A stretch of 64,000 bases of DNA. Origin: Kalmanozyma brasiliensis GHG001 (Eukaryota; Basidiomycota; Ustilaginomycetes; Ustilaginales). The stretch lies in NCBI RefSeq assembly GCF_000497045.1, contig NW_015961954.1, forward strand, positions 1 through 64,000. The letters are read 5' to 3'. The notes below the pieces were generated by a model, which worked only from the letters and a program-made list of their open reading frames with translations, was not told where the DNA came from and searched no databases. Shown here in pieces: positions 30,451-40,100 of the stretch (the first letter of the stretch is position 1; each line of letters opens with the position of its first letter). A program made the translations under genes and the position numbers.

Positions 30451-33400
30451 TCACGTCCGAGCCCGAATCATCCGCTCCCACATGCCCATCTGCGAGCCCA
30501 GCACAAGCATCGCGTCCTTCTGCACCTTGGCATCTTCCAGCTCAGCGAGCACTTCCACCCTGACCCGCGCCCAGTCGGTCTTGGCCTTGTCCCATTCGAC
30601 GCCTGCCATCTCGCCCTTGAGCGCGGCGAGGTCCGCTTCGAGGATGGCTTGCGTACGTGCTGTGCGAGCGGTGGAGGCTGTGTGTTGTGCGATCTGGGCT
30701 TCGAGTGAGGATGTGTGGGTTTGCGAGAGCTGCAGCTGCGTGCGGAGGGTGTCGAGTTCGAGGAGTGCTGCTGACAGCTCTGCTTGGACGGCTGAGTTTG
30801 CTGCTGACGATTTTGAGGGCGCACCCGCTGGTTCGAGAGGGTGAGCTGAAGATGCTGGCTCAGCTTCGACGTCAGCTGGACCATCCGACGGTGATGACTC
30901 GGGAGCCAGATCCTCCAGCCCGATCCGTGCGACAGCGCTCACCAGCTCGTCGAGATACCTGTCGTCCTCGGTCAGCAACATGGCACTGATGCTCTTCCGC
31001 ATGTCGTTACTGTCCACCTTCGCGCTCCCAGCCCGCAAGAGTTCCTCATCCTTCTGCTTCGGTTCGTCTCGGCCACTGCGATCAGCTGTCAGCTTCTCGG
31101 CGAGGACGTCGTCGTTGCTGTTGGATCCAAGCCTGATGGACGCGAAATGAGCTTCGAGGTTGAGCGACTCTCTGAGCGCCTTCTTGAGACGGGATCGTGT
31201 CTTTGCGGACATGGCGGCAGACGGAGGGTAGGCACGAGCGCTCTTCGATGGCGACAATGAAGGCCCAGAGCCGGCGACAGGGAAAGGAGTGGATGGGATC
31301 GAGGGCACATTCCTGTAGCCTCGATGACGCACGGGTGTTTCTGAGACATCCTTGGCGTTGTCATTACTTGCGACAGCTGGGCGTCGTGGAATACGCAGTG
31401 CAGCAGCAGCCCGGAGAGATGGCGAAGCGCAGGACGTGTCGGTCGCGTCCTCGTCGACGTGGGTCTTGTCATGCGCCTCGTCGTCAGCTCCTCTTTCTGC
31501 AGAATCATTGTTTGGCTGAGACTCGGTGGCCACGGCTTTCGGCGCCGCGAGTGCAGCAAAGACGCTCGGTGGTGTGTCCAGATACGATCTGCCCCTCGCC
31601 ATCGGCGACCTGAGCACGCTGACGTCCGAGACGGGCGAACCCGCAGCCAGATCGAAGGCCATGAGGTCGACGGAGACGTCACCAGCGATTGCCTCGAGCT
31701 CCTGGGATGCTTCTCTTCGCGCTCTTGCGTGCGGCTTGAGGCCGTCGCCTTGCGGAGAATTCAAGCTAGACTCGACAGTCGTGGCATCCGTCTGTCGCGG
31801 AAGTTGGCGCCTTTCTTCGTCAAGCAAGTCTCCGACCTTGAGGTTGGCCTTTTGCGCAACGACTCTGAGACTTGCGAGAAGGTTCACATCGATTTCGTTG
31901 GACGAGAGGACATTGTTGCTCTGAACGACCGTGGCGTGTTCGGTGCCTGTCGGCACGAGATTTCGCCTGGTCGGAGACGCTGCAGCCTTTGATGCATCCG
32001 TCGGCGAAGTCTCTTGCCTGACCGTCGTTGGGAAGAGCAAGAGCGAAGATTTGATCGGCGAACGAGACGCCGAGCGAGGTAGTAACAAGGTAGACGTGGA
32101 AGGTGTCACGGTGTTCGCTGCTTCCAAATCGGCAGCGCTCGACCGTTGCGTACCCTTTACGCCCTTCTGCAGTCCCCGCTGAACAGAAGACGACCTCGCA
32201 AGACTCGAACCGCGCTCCGAAGGTGATGCCGTCGAACCAACAGCGCTCAGCGAGGAGGAAGACAACGACGAAGACATGAGTACGCCACTGATCCTCTCCT
32301 TTGCCTTGATCAACGCCTCTGGAGTGCTGATGGGCTGATGTTGGGTTGTCTTGGCGGCTTGAAGCGCCATGATGGAGGGGTGAGCAGGATTGGCTCGTAT
32401 AATGGAAGATTTGATGCCGAGATCTGGCCTGCCTGACCGAGTTGGGAGAGCGCTGTCCATGCTGACGTCGGGCTTCAACGCTTTGGCCGAGTCGGTCTGC
32501 AGACCCCGTGAGCGAAGCGCAGACAGCGATGAAAATTTTGATGGCGATGTGGGGATGCTCGTAGCTGTTTCCACTGCTTCAGCTTTCGGATCCTTCTCAT
32601 CGTGATTGTTAGCAGTGCGGTCACCAGAAGCGTCCGGCGCTTTAGCTTGCGGAGCGGGCTGCGACACAGCTAGCGGCAAGCTCGAGCGGGTCCGTCCTGG
32701 TACGCCGAACGAGGCGCTTATACTCGGTCGCTGTGACCCTGAGCTACGATGCGCTGTGGCTGGAATCTGAGAAGCATTTTCCTTCTCGTTCGCTGATGTC
32801 TGAGCAGCGACGCTGTTGCTGGACGACCTTCTCTGAGGACGACTCGACGGTCTGGGTGCGGTAGCCTTGCCGATGCTGGGGATCCGTGAGCCTGACGAAG
32901 TAACAGAAGCAGGCGGGTGCATGCCTGTCGGTGTCGCTGGATGCTTCTGCATCGCCGCCGTGTCCTCGAGCCGCCGAATCGCTGCACGCTTGGTACGAAT
33001 CCTCGACACGTCAGGACCTTCCAGAACATCCTCGTCGTCCTCGTCCTCATCATCGTCGGAATCGTCGTCATCCTCGTTACCCTCCTCTTCTTCATTGTCG
33101 GAGTCGAGTCCGTCTTCCATGTTACCCGCAATCGCGCCGAACACTGATGGCCTCGGTCGGTGAATGGGCCGTTCGTCGAGTAGCGTCTTGATTGGCGCTG
33201 CTTTGGGCTTGAGCTTGGGCAATGTGCCGATCTTTTGCTTGTTGAGCGGCTGTGACTGAGTCGTCGGTCTGCCCGGTGCGCTGATCGTTCGGTTGCGCAC
33301 ACCGGCCAACTCGGTGCGTGCCGATGCGGGCGAGACAGTGTTTGTGATCGGAGCCTTGGTGCTCGCTGCGTGCACTTCGGCAACGCCGTCGGGTCGTGCC

Positions 33401-34068
33401 ACCTTATGAGGTGCCTTGTTTGTGGTGGGAGATGGAAGTGCCTTCGATGTAGCAGGAGCGACACTCCAGTGTGCGCGAGTCGACGGAGGACCCGGTAGCC
33501 GCGATGTCTTGGCGTGAGAACGAGTCGATGCGGCGGTCCCGCTTTTGCTGACTGAGCTGCTGCCGGCTACTGCCGAGCTCTTGCGCATGACGGGACCAAA
33601 GTCGCTCATCAAGCTGCTGTCTCCTGCTAGATTGACTGTCGTAGCCTCGTCCATCGGTCGCTTTCCGAGCGAAGACGAAGCGCGGGTCGTTGCCGGGCTA
33701 ATGTCGGCATCCTTTCGTCTTGGCAAGGTCGAAGTGAAAGAAGAATCGGTCGAAGCGGAGTTGAAGCGACCTCTGCCGCTCAGCGAAGGGATGCTGCTGG
33801 TGTTGATGCTGCGGGTGGGTCGGCCTGCACTGATCGTCTGCGAGTGTAACGGAAGCTGCGATACAGCAACGTCGGCACTCGAAGCGGGAGATCCACTGGA
33901 CGCCGGGATGATTTTGGAGGCGAGTTTGGATGCTTTGTGCTGGACAAGCGCAGCACGAAACGAGAACTTTGGTGAAGAGAGCACGCCGATGGGTCCGATG
34001 CGTTGAGGTTGCTGCTGCGGCTTGCGCTTCGGCGACGCCGAGCGTGACTCGTCCGCAGCTGCCGACAT
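30451..34068 (-). CDS. Large disordered protein with C-terminal coiled coil, unknown
   Basis: An intronless 1205-residue protein that I do not recognise. Most of it is Ser/Ala/Pro-rich and disordered with many SP/TP sites, e.g. ASPKRK at the start and repeated STP/SPT words, which would suit CDK-type phosphorylation. A very acidic block lies at about 320-345, followed by RIRTKRAAIRRLED. The last 110 residues (from AVQAELSAALLELDTLRTQLQ to the end) have regular heptads and should form a coiled coil. Short conserved-looking segments stand out: IGPIGVLSSPKFSFRAALVQHKASKLASKI near the N-terminus, and KKALRESLNLEAHFASIRLG and DDRYLDELVSAVARIGLEDL before the coil. A cytoskeletal, spindle-pole or kinetochore scaffold would fit this layout, but that is a guess. 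Confidence 0.85.
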   Translation of the reverse strand: MSAAADESRSASPKRKPQQQPQRIGPIGVLSSPKFSFRAALVQHKASKLASKIIPASSGSPASSADVAVSQLPLHSQTISAGRPTRSINTSSIPSLSGRGRFNSASTDSSFTSTLPRRKDADISPATTRASSSLGKRPMDEATTVNLAGDSSLMSDFGPVMRKSSAVAGSSSVSKSGTAASTRSHAKTSRLPGPPSTRAHWSVAPATSKALPSPTTNKAPHKVARPDGVAEVHAASTKAPITNTVSPASARTELAGVRNRTISAPGRPTTQSQPLNKQKIGTLPKLKPKAAPIKTLLDERPIHRPRPSVFGAIAGNMEDGLDSDNEEEEGNEDDDDSDDDEDEDDEDVLEGPDVSRIRTKRAAIRRLEDTAAMQKHPATPTGMHPPASVTSSGSRIPSIGKATAPRPSSRPQRRSSSNSVAAQTSANEKENASQIPATAHRSSGSQRPSISASFGVPGRTRSSLPLAVSQPAPQAKAPDASGDRTANNHDEKDPKAEAVETATSIPTSPSKFSSLSALRSRGLQTDSAKALKPDVSMDSALPTRSGRPDLGIKSSIIRANPAHPSIMALQAAKTTQHQPISTPEALIKAKERISGVLMSSSLSSSSLSAVGSTASPSERGSSLARSSSVQRGLQKGVKGTQRSSAADLEAANTVTPSTSTLLLPRSASRSPIKSSLLLFPTTVRQETSPTDASKAAASPTRRNLVPTGTEHATVVQSNNVLSSNEIDVNLLASLRVVAQKANLKVGDLLDEERRQLPRQTDATTVESSLNSPQGDGLKPHARARREASQELEAIAGDVSVDLMAFDLAAGSPVSDVSVLRSPMARGRSYLDTPPSVFAALAAPKAVATESQPNNDSAERGADDEAHDKTHVDEDATDTSCASPSLRAAAALRIPRRPAVASNDNAKDVSETPVRHRGYRNVPSIPSTPFPVAGSGPSLSPSKSARAYPPSAAMSAKTRSRLKKALRESLNLEAHFASIRLGSNSNDDVLAEKLTADRSGRDEPKQKDEELLRAGSAKVDSNDMRKSISAMLLTEDDRYLDELVSAVARIGLEDLAPESSPSDGPADVEAEPASSAHPLEPAGAPSKSSAANSAVQAELSAALLELDTLRTQLQLSQTHTSSLEAQIAQHTASTARTARTQAILEADLAALKGEMAGVEWDKAKTDWARVRVEVLAELEDAKVQKDAMLVLGSQMGMWERMIRART

Positions 34069-34412
34069 CGTGAATGCTGACGAGGTCGTCGGCAGATTCC
34101 CCGTTGATGGATGTGATGATGGTGGGAAAGAGCGAAGCGCGTGATCCGATGTGACTTCATCTCAAACGTGGGAACGGTGCTAACTTAGCGCAGAGACCAA
34201 CACATCAACACACGCTTGCGCAAAGGGTCCACAAAAATCGGCTCGGCCAAAATTTAGACGCGTCGTCGTGAAGTGCCTGCCATCTCTCACACATCTCAGC
34301 TTCCGACGCTCGGCTCCTGAATCACATCGAGTCTTCTCCTGAGGCAATGGCAGCATCCTGTCTGCCATTGAAGCTGCAATGCTCTCTAGTACTGTTGTGT
34401 TTTCCATGCATT
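34069..34412. other. Intergenic
   Basis: Between the start of the 1205-residue protein and the stop of the LYC1-type gene, both on the minus strand. Nothing further is visible. Confidence 0.45.
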
Positions 34413-35687
34413 CTAGCACCACCAGCCATACTCGTTGCACACCCACTCAATCTTTTCGCCCTTCTTCTTGTCACCGTACCAAGCCAGCGCAGGGAGACTT
34501 GCGCTGCTGCCCTTCCTCTCCACCACCACGCCTCCTTGCAGCTCTTTCTCGAAGCTGTCCACCCTCTCTCCCTCCTTGAGCTTGCTCTCGTCCTTATCGG
34601 TAAGTTTGGCCTCCAAGCTGGCAAGATCGACGTTCCAAGCGACGACCTTCTTCATCCCGAATTCGGCTGCTTGTTGTCTTACCGCGCCTACCAGCTGCGC
34701 AAACGCAGAGGGAGAAGTGTAGCGCAGTCTAAGGAACGCCACTTTGCGCTCGATGAAGTCAAACATCCAGACTGCATACGAAGCGTCAGCTTCTTTGCCG
34801 CTCGATGACGAAAGCTTGAGCCCGAAGAAGGTTGGCTTGGGTGCCGACTCGGGAAGCAGCGTCGTAGCGTAAAAGTAGGAGCGCTTGATGAGCCATCGCC
34901 ACGATGTTGCTTCGGGATCGTCGACGCAGAATCGAATGGCGGTAGAGTCGGAGGAGGTGTTCTGCAGCTGCGAGAGCAGATACTGGCGATCGATACGACC
35001 GACCTCGCTGAGCTCTTCCGGCTGGAGCCACTTTGCTCCGTCCGGAAGGGGATCTGGCCTGTCTTGGCTCGAAAGGGGCTTCCACTCGACGTGGCGGTTG
35101 CCAAGCACGGTCCATCCGGCTTGCGAGTAGAAGTCGCCTACATCGCTGTACAGAAACGAGCACGTTGCGTTGCCACCGTACTTGCCGCCGTCCTTGAACT
35201 CGCCACCTTCCTCGTGCAATGGAACCACCAGCGCACCGCTCGCTTCGATGCTCGCTTGCTCCTGCTGGTCCAACAGCGCAGGCACGTCGTCTTGCGGACT
35301 GAGGCTGTGCTGCAGCAGCCTCATCATCTGCCCCGCATATCCGTTGCGTCGCTTGTTTTCCGGGACAAAGACCGAACAGACGCTGTACGAAAGGGCTCGC
35401 TCCACCTCGTCCTTCCCTGGCCGCTTGACCAGGATCGGTCGGCGATACGTCTCGCATGCAGAGAGAAAGTCGGTCGTTGTCGTATCGTCCGCAGGCACCA
35501 GCGCCCACCGCTGTCGACGAGTGACGGAAAAGTCCGTAGGCCCAAGCACGCGCTTCTCACGAGTAATGAATTGGTCTTGCGTCAACAATGGCTTGCCCCA
35601 TTCCTCCCACTCGCGCTCGGTCGCGATCTGGTCTTGTGCTTCCGTGGCGGGAACCAGGACGTGGCCGGCGATGGTCTTGTTGGTCAT
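34413..35687 (-). CDS. LYC1: LYC1-type N-acetyltransferase (GNAT)
   Basis: A 424-residue intronless protein. The GNAT acetyl-CoA loop lies in VCSVFVPENKRRNGYAGQMMRLL (about residue 105-125). After it come CSFLYSDVGDFYSQAGWTVLG and, in the C-terminal half, a second domain (WLIKRSYFYATTLL, FGLKLSSSSGKEADASYAVWMFDFIERKVAFLRLRY) that together match the lysine acetyltransferase Lyc1 of yeasts such as Yarrowia, which acetylates free lysine for its breakdown. That substrate is inferred from the family; other small amines are possible. The ATG at 35687 is the first in the frame and the gene diverges from the UBX gene, with 384 bases between. Confidence 0.85.
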   Translation of the reverse strand: MTNKTIAGHVLVPATEAQDQIATEREWEEWGKPLLTQDQFITREKRVLGPTDFSVTRRQRWALVPADDTTTTDFLSACETYRRPILVKRPGKDEVERALSYSVCSVFVPENKRRNGYAGQMMRLLQHSLSPQDDVPALLDQQEQASIEASGALVVPLHEEGGEFKDGGKYGGNATCSFLYSDVGDFYSQAGWTVLGNRHVEWKPLSSQDRPDPLPDGAKWLQPEELSEVGRIDRQYLLSQLQNTSSDSTAIRFCVDDPEATSWRWLIKRSYFYATTLLPESAPKPTFFGLKLSSSSGKEADASYAVWMFDFIERKVAFLRLRYTSPSAFAQLVGAVRQQAAEFGMKKVVAWNVDLASLEAKLTDKDESKLKEGERVDSFEKELQGGVVVERKGSSASLPALAWYGDKKKGEKIEWVCNEYGWWC

Positions 35688-36071
35688 CGTGGCGGTTATG
35701 CTACCTGTAAGCGTCGTTTTGCGGTGTGTTCGATGCTGTGGTGATGGTCAGGCGGGATGAGCCATAGGAAGGCTTGTGCTGCTCTTGACCGGCTATCCAT
35801 ACCCCGCTCGGAACAACTTCTTCGAGATCGTCCTCGGCCTCGTGCCTTTTTTGGCCGAGGCTGGCGAAGCAGCGACCTAACAAATTGGGGAAAGTGCGGG
35901 CTGACGTGTTGGCTACGCTTGGTCCCTCCACCGGCTCAGTTGAACCAACACTTTCCCGCACAAACTGAGCTTCTCCTTATCGTCCTACCTGTCCTTCACA
36001 CGACCACCACGCCCAGCGCAACACTCGAAGGCAAAGTGCATCCCGCCAGTCGGCCGCAGCATCATCCGACG
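35688..36071. promoter_or_regulatory. Divergent intergenic region LYC1 / UBX gene
   Basis: Shared upstream region of 384 bases between two opposite start codons; no obvious TATA box or repeat. Confidence 0.45.
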
Positions 36072-36880
36072 ATGGCATCGAACGAGCAAACGTCTACGCC
36101 CTCCGGCTCGTCTTCAGCACCTTCCGCAAACGCTGTTCGAGTCTTCCTCCCACCCACCGCATCCTCCTCATCCTCATCAACGATTCAACCCCCGCTTCCG
36201 GCAGAAGACGACCTCAAGCCCACCCCTGAAGAGCTCAAGGCGGCGTTCCGCTCGACCATCGCCCAGCGTCACGGTCCGGATGCGCCACTGCTCACCCGAG
36301 CTCTGCGCGAGCGCGAAGAAGCCCGCCTCGGCCTTCACTCCTCTCGCAATCGCACCTTTACCACCGTCCGCATCCGCGTTCGCTTCTCCGACCGAACCAT
36401 GATCGAATCGACCTTCAACGAGGCGGATACCATCGAGGCGGTGTACGCCTTCCTCCATGCGTCTCTCGACGAGGGTGTCCGGGGGAGAGGGGTGGTACTC
36501 TACACGGCCCCGCCGCGGGTCGAATATCGGAGAGAGGATAAGAAGGTCAAGGGCAAGACGTTGAGAGAGTTGGGGCTGATTCCAAGCGCAGTGGTCAATG
36601 TCAAGTGGGAAGAGGTGAGGATGAACTCGAATGGCTTCCCGGCACCGTTGAAGCAGGAGCTGAGGGGTAAGGCGGAACCTGTGCCACCACCGCCCAGCTT
36701 CGATCAGCCACCACCGACGGCAAACGCAGCAGCACAGAGTTCAAGTTCGACTACGGCAAAGGACGCAAAACCCATGCCCAAGTGGCTTAAGAACATTGTT
36801 AGTAAGTTGGCGAATCCCCACTCAAGAATGAAGGACGAAATTGTGGACTGACCGTTTGCTTGGGTGGGACAGAGAAGTAA
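36072..36880 (+). CDS. UBX-domain protein of the TUG/ASPL type
   Basis: Two exons: 36072-36801 and 36873-36880, with a 71-nt intron (GTAAGT, CTGAC branch site, CAG). The product is 245 residues. A Ser-rich start is followed by a helical stretch (TPEELKAAFRSTIAQRHGPDAPLLTRALREREE) and the UBX fold: TTVRIRVRFSDRTMIESTFNEADTIEAVYAFL ... KTLRELGLIPSAVVNVKWEE. UBX proteins recruit the AAA ATPase Cdc48/p97; the layout resembles the C-terminal half of ASPL/TUG and yeast Ubx4, but the N-terminal ubiquitin-like part is absent. Splicing is preferred because it ends the protein PKWLKNIVKK, like other TUG family ends, instead of a 16-residue unsupported tail. The final exon adds one full codon plus part of another. 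Confidence 0.85.
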
Positions 36881-37117
36881 CCTCGACGACAGAAACGAGC
36901 CGAACAAGCGACAGCGTCTCACGCCGCCCTCAGAGCGCGCGGCGCACGGAATGGAACAAGTCGCCGTCCAGACGGACGGGCAGACGGACATGCAACTCGA
37001 TTGACCCTTCACACAGATACCACCCGCAGACTGTCTCGCAACAGACTGTACAGCAATACAATTGACATTGCTCTTCCTTCCATGACGATTCCGTGAAGCG
37101 ATACAAATACAGATCCG

Positions 37118-40100
37118 TCAATGATGACCGTTCCTTCTTCCTAACATCCGATGCACGTCGACGGGCACGGCGTAGCTCTCCCCCACCAACTCCTTGACCG
37201 CCACGCACAGCTTGTCGATCCGCACGACCAACCCGAACAGCGTCGCCACTCCGACGCTGAAAGTCATGTACTCTGCGTCTTGGAGCGTGCTCATCGTGAT
37301 CTTTGCCGGGAGGCTCGCGAGAACGTCGTCCATGGGACCGGCGAGGTCTTGTGGCAGGTACGTGTTGAAGCCGTGCGGGGTGTCCATGAATCGATCTACC
37401 AGGGGGCAGGGTGTGACTTGTGGTAACGGTTCGCCCGTCTTCAGGGCGGTCGAGCACATGCTGATAACGCTGACCACGTCGCCGAGGAAACGCGGGTCGA
37501 GGAAGCGCGTTCGGCGCAGCAGCGCGATCGAATATGCCGCGCCTAGGCGCTCGAAGATGGCCAGACAGTGCGAGAGGAGCTTCGAGATCTGCATCTGGAC
37601 GTCGAAGAGCTCGCGGTAGCGGGCGGCAGGCCATCGACCGCGCAGGGAAAACTCGTACGAGACGTTGACGGAGATCATTGACAGCCGGCGGAGTTTGGCG
37701 CGGATGGCGATGATGCGTTTGCGCACCAGGTCGGACGAGGGATGGGCGTTGAGCAGCTGATGTTCTTCCGCTTGAGGCACGAGCTCGATCTGGCTTCGCG
37801 CCTCCTCGTTGTTGTGGTGCAGAGACGCTCGACGAGACTCGGGCCTCGACTGCATCTGTGTCGACTTTGTGGTTGGCCCCGTTGATCCACCTTGCTGATG
37901 CGGGTGGCTAGCAATGCCAACCACCGCGCAGTAGATCCTGCCCAGCTCCGCTATGGTGGCCGCATGCGACAGCCGCTGGTACTGCCTCAGTGTCGAAGTG
38001 GGCGGCAGGTAGCTGAAGACGTAGGCTGCCGACACACCAATGATGACCGCCACCAGCCTTCGCCACGCCGTGTCCCATCCGTATCCTGGTGCTCCTGGCA
38101 GCGGGTTGGTCACGTCCTTCCAGCTGTATCCAACGATCAACGCGGTCGTCACCGAGGCGATGATAGGCGTGATAGGCGGACCAGGGAAGTAGATCCTGAA
38201 CAGCATCAGGAATGGGAAGGTTACCGCGGTTGTCGCGCCGAGACCAAAGGCGTTTCCGCGTCCATCGCCCGTCGAGATGTACCAAATCACAAGTGCGAAG
38301 ACGCCGCCGATGACGGTGGCGAGGATACGAGAAAGGAGGGCAAACGCGGTTTCCCCACGGAAGCGTGCAAGAGTGAGCTGCGCCATGAAGATCGCCCAGA
38401 TCGCTCGGTTCTCGTAGCACCAGCCTGCGGAGGACTTCATGAAGGCGGGCAAGGACACGAGCGCGATGAGCACGGCGGCCTTGACGCCAAATAGCGTGTT
38501 GCCGTGGAAAGGTCGACGTGACCAAAAGTAGATCGTGTGGCCCACCACCTGCAGGAAGCCCTCTGGGTCGAGCGCGTCTGGGTCGCGAGCGCGCGTGGTG
38601 CCGAGGTCAACGATCGGGTCAAAAGGCTTTTCAGCAATGTCGTCGGCCTGTCCAAAATGAGCGTGTGCATGGCCGTGGGCGGTGGCACCTTTGTTGGTCT
38701 TCTCGCCGCTGCCATCACGCAGTCCATCCTTGCCCTCGCGACTTCCGTGAGTCGAGTCATCACCAACGACCGTCTGGCTGCTTCTGCTCCTCTGTCTCGA
38801 GGCTGCTGGAGTATCACTAGAGATGTCCGGAATGTGATCGGGCTCGCCATCTGGTTCGTCCGTCTCGTGCGCCGCGCCAGAAGAGTTGCGCCACACGTCG
38901 GCAGAAAAGATGCGTGGCCAGTGTGGATACCAGACGTGCGCTGCCGTTCTCTGCCTCTGAATCGTCTCAACTTCCCGAAGCAGCTCGAGCATGCGTTCGG
39001 TGAAGCTGATTGTGTGGAACTGATGAAGCCAGGCTTGATAGAGATATCTGTGGTGGATCTTGCCAAACTCACCTGGACCCGTGCGAAGATCCAGCTCGGT
39101 AGCGAGGTCGTGACTGCTGAGCGCGGCCTCTTCGTGCGCTTTCAGAGCGTCCTTGAACGGATCCAACACTTTGAGTCGCTGAGATTGCCTGAAGTCGGCA
39201 AGCTTCGCCTCGACGCCGGCGATCACCTTGCTAGTCTCCTCTGCCTGCTTGAGGCCCTTTTCTGTCCGTTGTTCCTTTGATAGGAAGATACGATCGTGCA
39301 AGAAGGTGTAACGATGCGAGTTGAGGTGGTTGAGCCAGGCGACAATGTGCCTGATCGCTTCTGCATTGGTGGTCAGCAAGTCGGACGACGTCTCGCGAAT
39401 GAGCTGAGCAAACATCTCGGTGATGTAGTTGGATGCCGACGTGTGCAGGAAGGTCTCGAGATTACCAAAGCGGATCGACTCCCAGATAGCAACGGGAGCC
39501 GGGTCGCGTTTGTGGACAAAGTTGTGCAAGAGCTGATTCGATCGATCCAGTGCCTGATGGTAGCGGCTATCGCTGGGAGAGTGATGATCGCGGACATCAT
39601 TCGAGCTGTGGTGGCTGTGATAGATCATGCGACGTGGTGAGGAGCTGCGTGAAGCAGATGCGATGGAACGCGCCATCTTCCTGAAACGGGAAGAGGTGAG
39701 CTCGTTGCCCGGCTGGACAGATGGATGTTCGTCGAGCTGACGAAAGCCCGCGGCACTGCGAGAGGGTTCATGTGGGAACACTTGCGAGTGCAAGGGAGAC
39801 TCGCGGTACGGAGTCGAAGAGCCAGATGGAGGATGGTGGAAGTGCGGTGCATCATGGTGTACCACATGAGCGGGTGCTGAGACGCTCCCTCCTGCAGCCG
39901 GCGAGTGAGCTGTAGGTACTGGTGTAAGTGGCGTCAATGCAGGCGAGTGGGTGCGCGATGCAGTGTGCAGATGTGAGACATGATGCGTGTGGTGGTATCC
40001 ACTTTCTCTGTGCTGAGAAAAGGCCTGCGTAGGCTGGAGCGTAGCAGCATGATTGGCATGACCCGACTCGGAAGCATCTCGGGATTGCTCGAGCGATGTT

